Assembly: GCF_004137765.1 (NCBI RefSeq)
Contig: NZ_NOIS01000004.1
Span: 1-64,000, forward strand
Direction: 5' to 3'
Source: Rothia uropygialis
Lineage (GTDB): Bacteria > Actinomycetota > Actinomycetes > Actinomycetales > Micrococcaceae
Length of the DNA: 64,000 nucleotides
A program made the translations under genes and the position numbers. How positions within the stretch are numbered: the stretch's first letter is position 1; the number at the start of each line of letters is the position of its first letter. Shown one piece after another: positions 62,699 to 64,000 of the stretch. The notes below the pieces were generated by a model. The model saw nothing but the letters and a program-made list of their open reading frames with translations. It searched no databases and was not told the DNA's origin.

Positions 62699-63292
62699 AT
62701 GCGACGGAAAATTGCGGCCGGAGTTTCGGTCGTATTTGCACTTGCGTTGACCGGATGCGGAGCCGACGATGCCTCAGACGACCAGGGCTCATCGTCGCCG
62801 ACCTCGGCCAATGCCAGCGCATCGAGTGGTTCAACAGAAGACCTCGCGACCAAGAAGTTCCCCGTCAGCTGGAACGATGCCCTGAAGACGGCACAGGGCA
62901 AGTTCGACGGCGACGTTAGCAAGATCGAGTTGGAACCGAACCCCTCCGGCAAGTACGAGTACAAGATCGAGCTCCTCTCGGATCAGCAAAAGTATGCAAT
63001 CCAGATTGACGCCGAGTCGGGTGACACCGTCAGTGAGAAAACCGATGACCTTGATCAAGAAGATATCGGAACGGAACGCGACTCAGACAAGATCGACGTA
63101 TCTAACGTCATGTCATTGGAAGATGCAATGAAGAAGGCCAAGGCCGTTCACGACGGTCCCATTAACAAATGGAAACTTGAAGGAAAGGAACGTGGGCCCC
63201 AGTACGAGTTCGACATTGACAAGTCGGACGGGTCGGGTGATAACGAAGTCCAGATCGACGCCCATAGCGGCGAAACCATCCCGGATAGCTGA
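62699..63292 (+). CDS. PepSY domain-containing lipoprotein
   Basis: This is a 197-residue predicted lipoprotein: lipobox 'LALTGC' (Cys ~20) after a short hydrophobic segment, then a Ser/Asp-rich linker, then two PepSY domains (~residues 48-118 and ~132-197). Each has the 'W..AL..A...' helix and the 'Y.I.ID..SGDTV'-like end ('KYAIQIDAESGDTVSEK', 'EVQIDAHSGETIPDS'). PepSY domains are thought to inhibit or bind proteases or to sense in the cell envelope. The gene stands alone and ends in a strong terminator. Confidence 0.87.
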   Translation: MRRKIAAGVSVVFALALTGCGADDASDDQGSSSPTSANASASSGSTEDLATKKFPVSWNDALKTAQGKFDGDVSKIELEPNPSGKYEYKIELLSDQQKYAIQIDAESGDTVSEKTDDLDQEDIGTERDSDKIDVSNVMSLEDAMKKAKAVHDGPINKWKLEGKERGPQYEFDIDKSDGSGDNEVQIDAHSGETIPDS

Positions 63293-63311
63293 TCCGGCCA
63301 TCCTGCGGATG

Positions 63312-63352
63312 GGGCAGGGTTCGAGTCACGCCTCGAACCCTGCCCTTCTTTT
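63312..63352 (+). terminator. Rho-independent terminator after the PepSY gene
   Basis: A 14-bp perfect stem (63312-63325 with 63332-63345), a six-base loop and TTCTTTT follow. This is the most canonical terminator in the window. Confidence 0.9.
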
Positions 63353-63409
63353 GAGAAAATCATGAAAGAGTGCATGCTATAGAGTTGTTGTTCGGAGTTC
63401 ACAAGTGAT

Positions 63410-63560
63410 CTGGAAGCGAGGTGAGGCCCGATGGACAGTGAAAGTCCCAGTCATTCTTTATTGAGCGCCCCCTCCGGATCATTTTCCTGGGATTAACCAG
63501 GTCCATCAGCTGGAGCGGGCGTGATGTCCCGCGGTCACGCTGAGGCGATTCGCCCTCAGG
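63410..63560 (+). promoter_or_regulatory. candidate regulatory leader of mgtE (M-box-like or leader peptide)
   Basis: About 180 non-coding bases precede mgtE. GCGAGGTGAGGCCC at 63414-63427 resembles the conserved 5' core of the M-box magnesium riboswitch, which often precedes mgtE. The same bases can also be read as a ribosome binding site for a 21-codon leader frame (ATG 63431 to TAA 63496, 'MDSESPSHSLLSAPSGSFSW'). I could not trace the full M-box fold, so both readings are tentative. GGTCACGCTGAGGCGATTCGCC near 63531-63552 is GC-rich and could pair as an expression platform. Confidence 0.4.
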
Positions 63561-63591
63561 TGATGAAATTCCTCTGCCTTAAGGAACCAGC

Positions 63592-64000
63592 ATGAACACT
63601 CCTCAGACCACTGAAGTGGCCAACATCGTGGCGGACATTCAGCCGCTGATCCAGTCCAAAAACTTCGTCGCGATCGTCGACGCCGTGGCTCCCCTGACTC
63701 CCGAACAGGTCGCTTCCCTCCTGGAACGGTTGTCGGTCAATCACCTGGCGATCGTGTACCGCTTGTTGCCCAAGGAGAAAGCCTTGGAAGTCTTCGAGCG
63801 GCTCACTCCCAAGATGCAAAGCGACCTCATCGACGGCCTGCAGGATTCGGAAGTCTCAGCAATCTTTGCGGATCTCGACCCCGACGACCGTGTGTGGCTC
63901 CTCGACGAGCTGCCCGCGGCGCTCGCTCCTCGGCTCCTTCATGGGCTCTCTGCCAAGGACCGCGAACTGACCTCGGGAGTACTCGGATACCCGAAAGGGT
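63592..64000 (+). CDS. mgtE: magnesium transporter MgtE (N-terminal part, runs off the window)
   Basis: The first 136 residues of an MgtE-type Mg2+ channel are visible. They form the superhelical MgtE N domain of repeated helix pairs ('LTPEQVASLLERLSVNHLAI', 'AIFADLDPDDRVWLLDELPA'), which senses cytoplasmic magnesium. The CBS and membrane domains would follow beyond 64000. ATG 63592 is preceded by AAGGAACC. Confidence 0.9.
   Translation, partial: MNTPQTTEVANIVADIQPLIQSKNFVAIVDAVAPLTPEQVASLLERLSVNHLAIVYRLLPKEKALEVFERLTPKMQSDLIDGLQDSEVSAIFADLDPDDRVWLLDELPAALAPRLLHGLSAKDRELTSGVLGYPKG

Overview
The window looks like chromosomal DNA from a high-GC actinobacterium of the order Micrococcales, probably the family Micrococcaceae. 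Evidence: CarD next to an LpqE-type lipoprotein, SenX3/RegX3 with PhoU and phosphoglycerate mutase, GTP-dependent PEP carboxykinase, a giant Lhr helicase, DUF2516, DUF4232 and DUF4916-type proteins, actinobacterial rRNA promoters, and a G+C level I estimate at about 60 percent. The genus cannot be fixed from sequence reading alone.

Layout. 1-400: leader and two tandem promoters of an rRNA operon that runs off the left edge. 0.4-3.5 kb: rlmB, cysS and carD (minus strand). 3.8-8.6 kb: lpqE-like lipoprotein, regX3-senX3, divergent phoU behind a two-unit PHO box, gpmA and a DUF2516 protein. 8.6-17.7 kb: a trans-sulfuration PLP enzyme, tmk-holB, an ACT/DUF711 pair, an AI-2E-type permease, and divergent manA/manB. 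17.8-26.7 kb: pckG, tRNA-Arg, ugd, a solitary NgoMIV-like restriction endonuclease, ferredoxin, a DUF4232 lipoprotein, a nitroreductase and an NCS1 permease. 26.8-52 kb: lhr, acetoacetyl-CoA synthetase, an APC permease, a nitrilase-family hydrolase, a pseudouridine synthase, a GH76 protein, Nudix/SDR/tgt, a duplicated membrane protein with a FUSC partner, an 845-residue protein that looks like a helicase relative stripped of its ATPase motifs, a cardiolipin synthase, and tRNA-Lys.

52.2-59.5 kb is a decayed integrative element inserted in the 3' end of tRNA-Lys. A 40-bp direct repeat of the tRNA end marks both borders. Inside are a truncated XRE regulator, a frameshifted IS481-type element, a broken conjugative coupling protein (VirD4/TraG type) with a DUF4913 gene, an intact IS3-family element that has cut off the coupling protein and an integrase, and two small secreted-protein cassettes. 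In each cassette a signal-peptide precursor is followed by a tightly coupled second gene (a four-helix membrane protein in one, a 96-residue helical protein in the other), the arrangement expected of bacteriocin plus immunity. Both precursors carry a single in-frame stop codon (UAG, UGA), and the second also has a nine-G tract at which the frame could change. This is the best candidate for an undescribed system.

59.7-64 kb: asnB, an IclR regulator, a PepSY lipoprotein and the start of an MgtE magnesium transporter preceded by a leader that may be regulatory.
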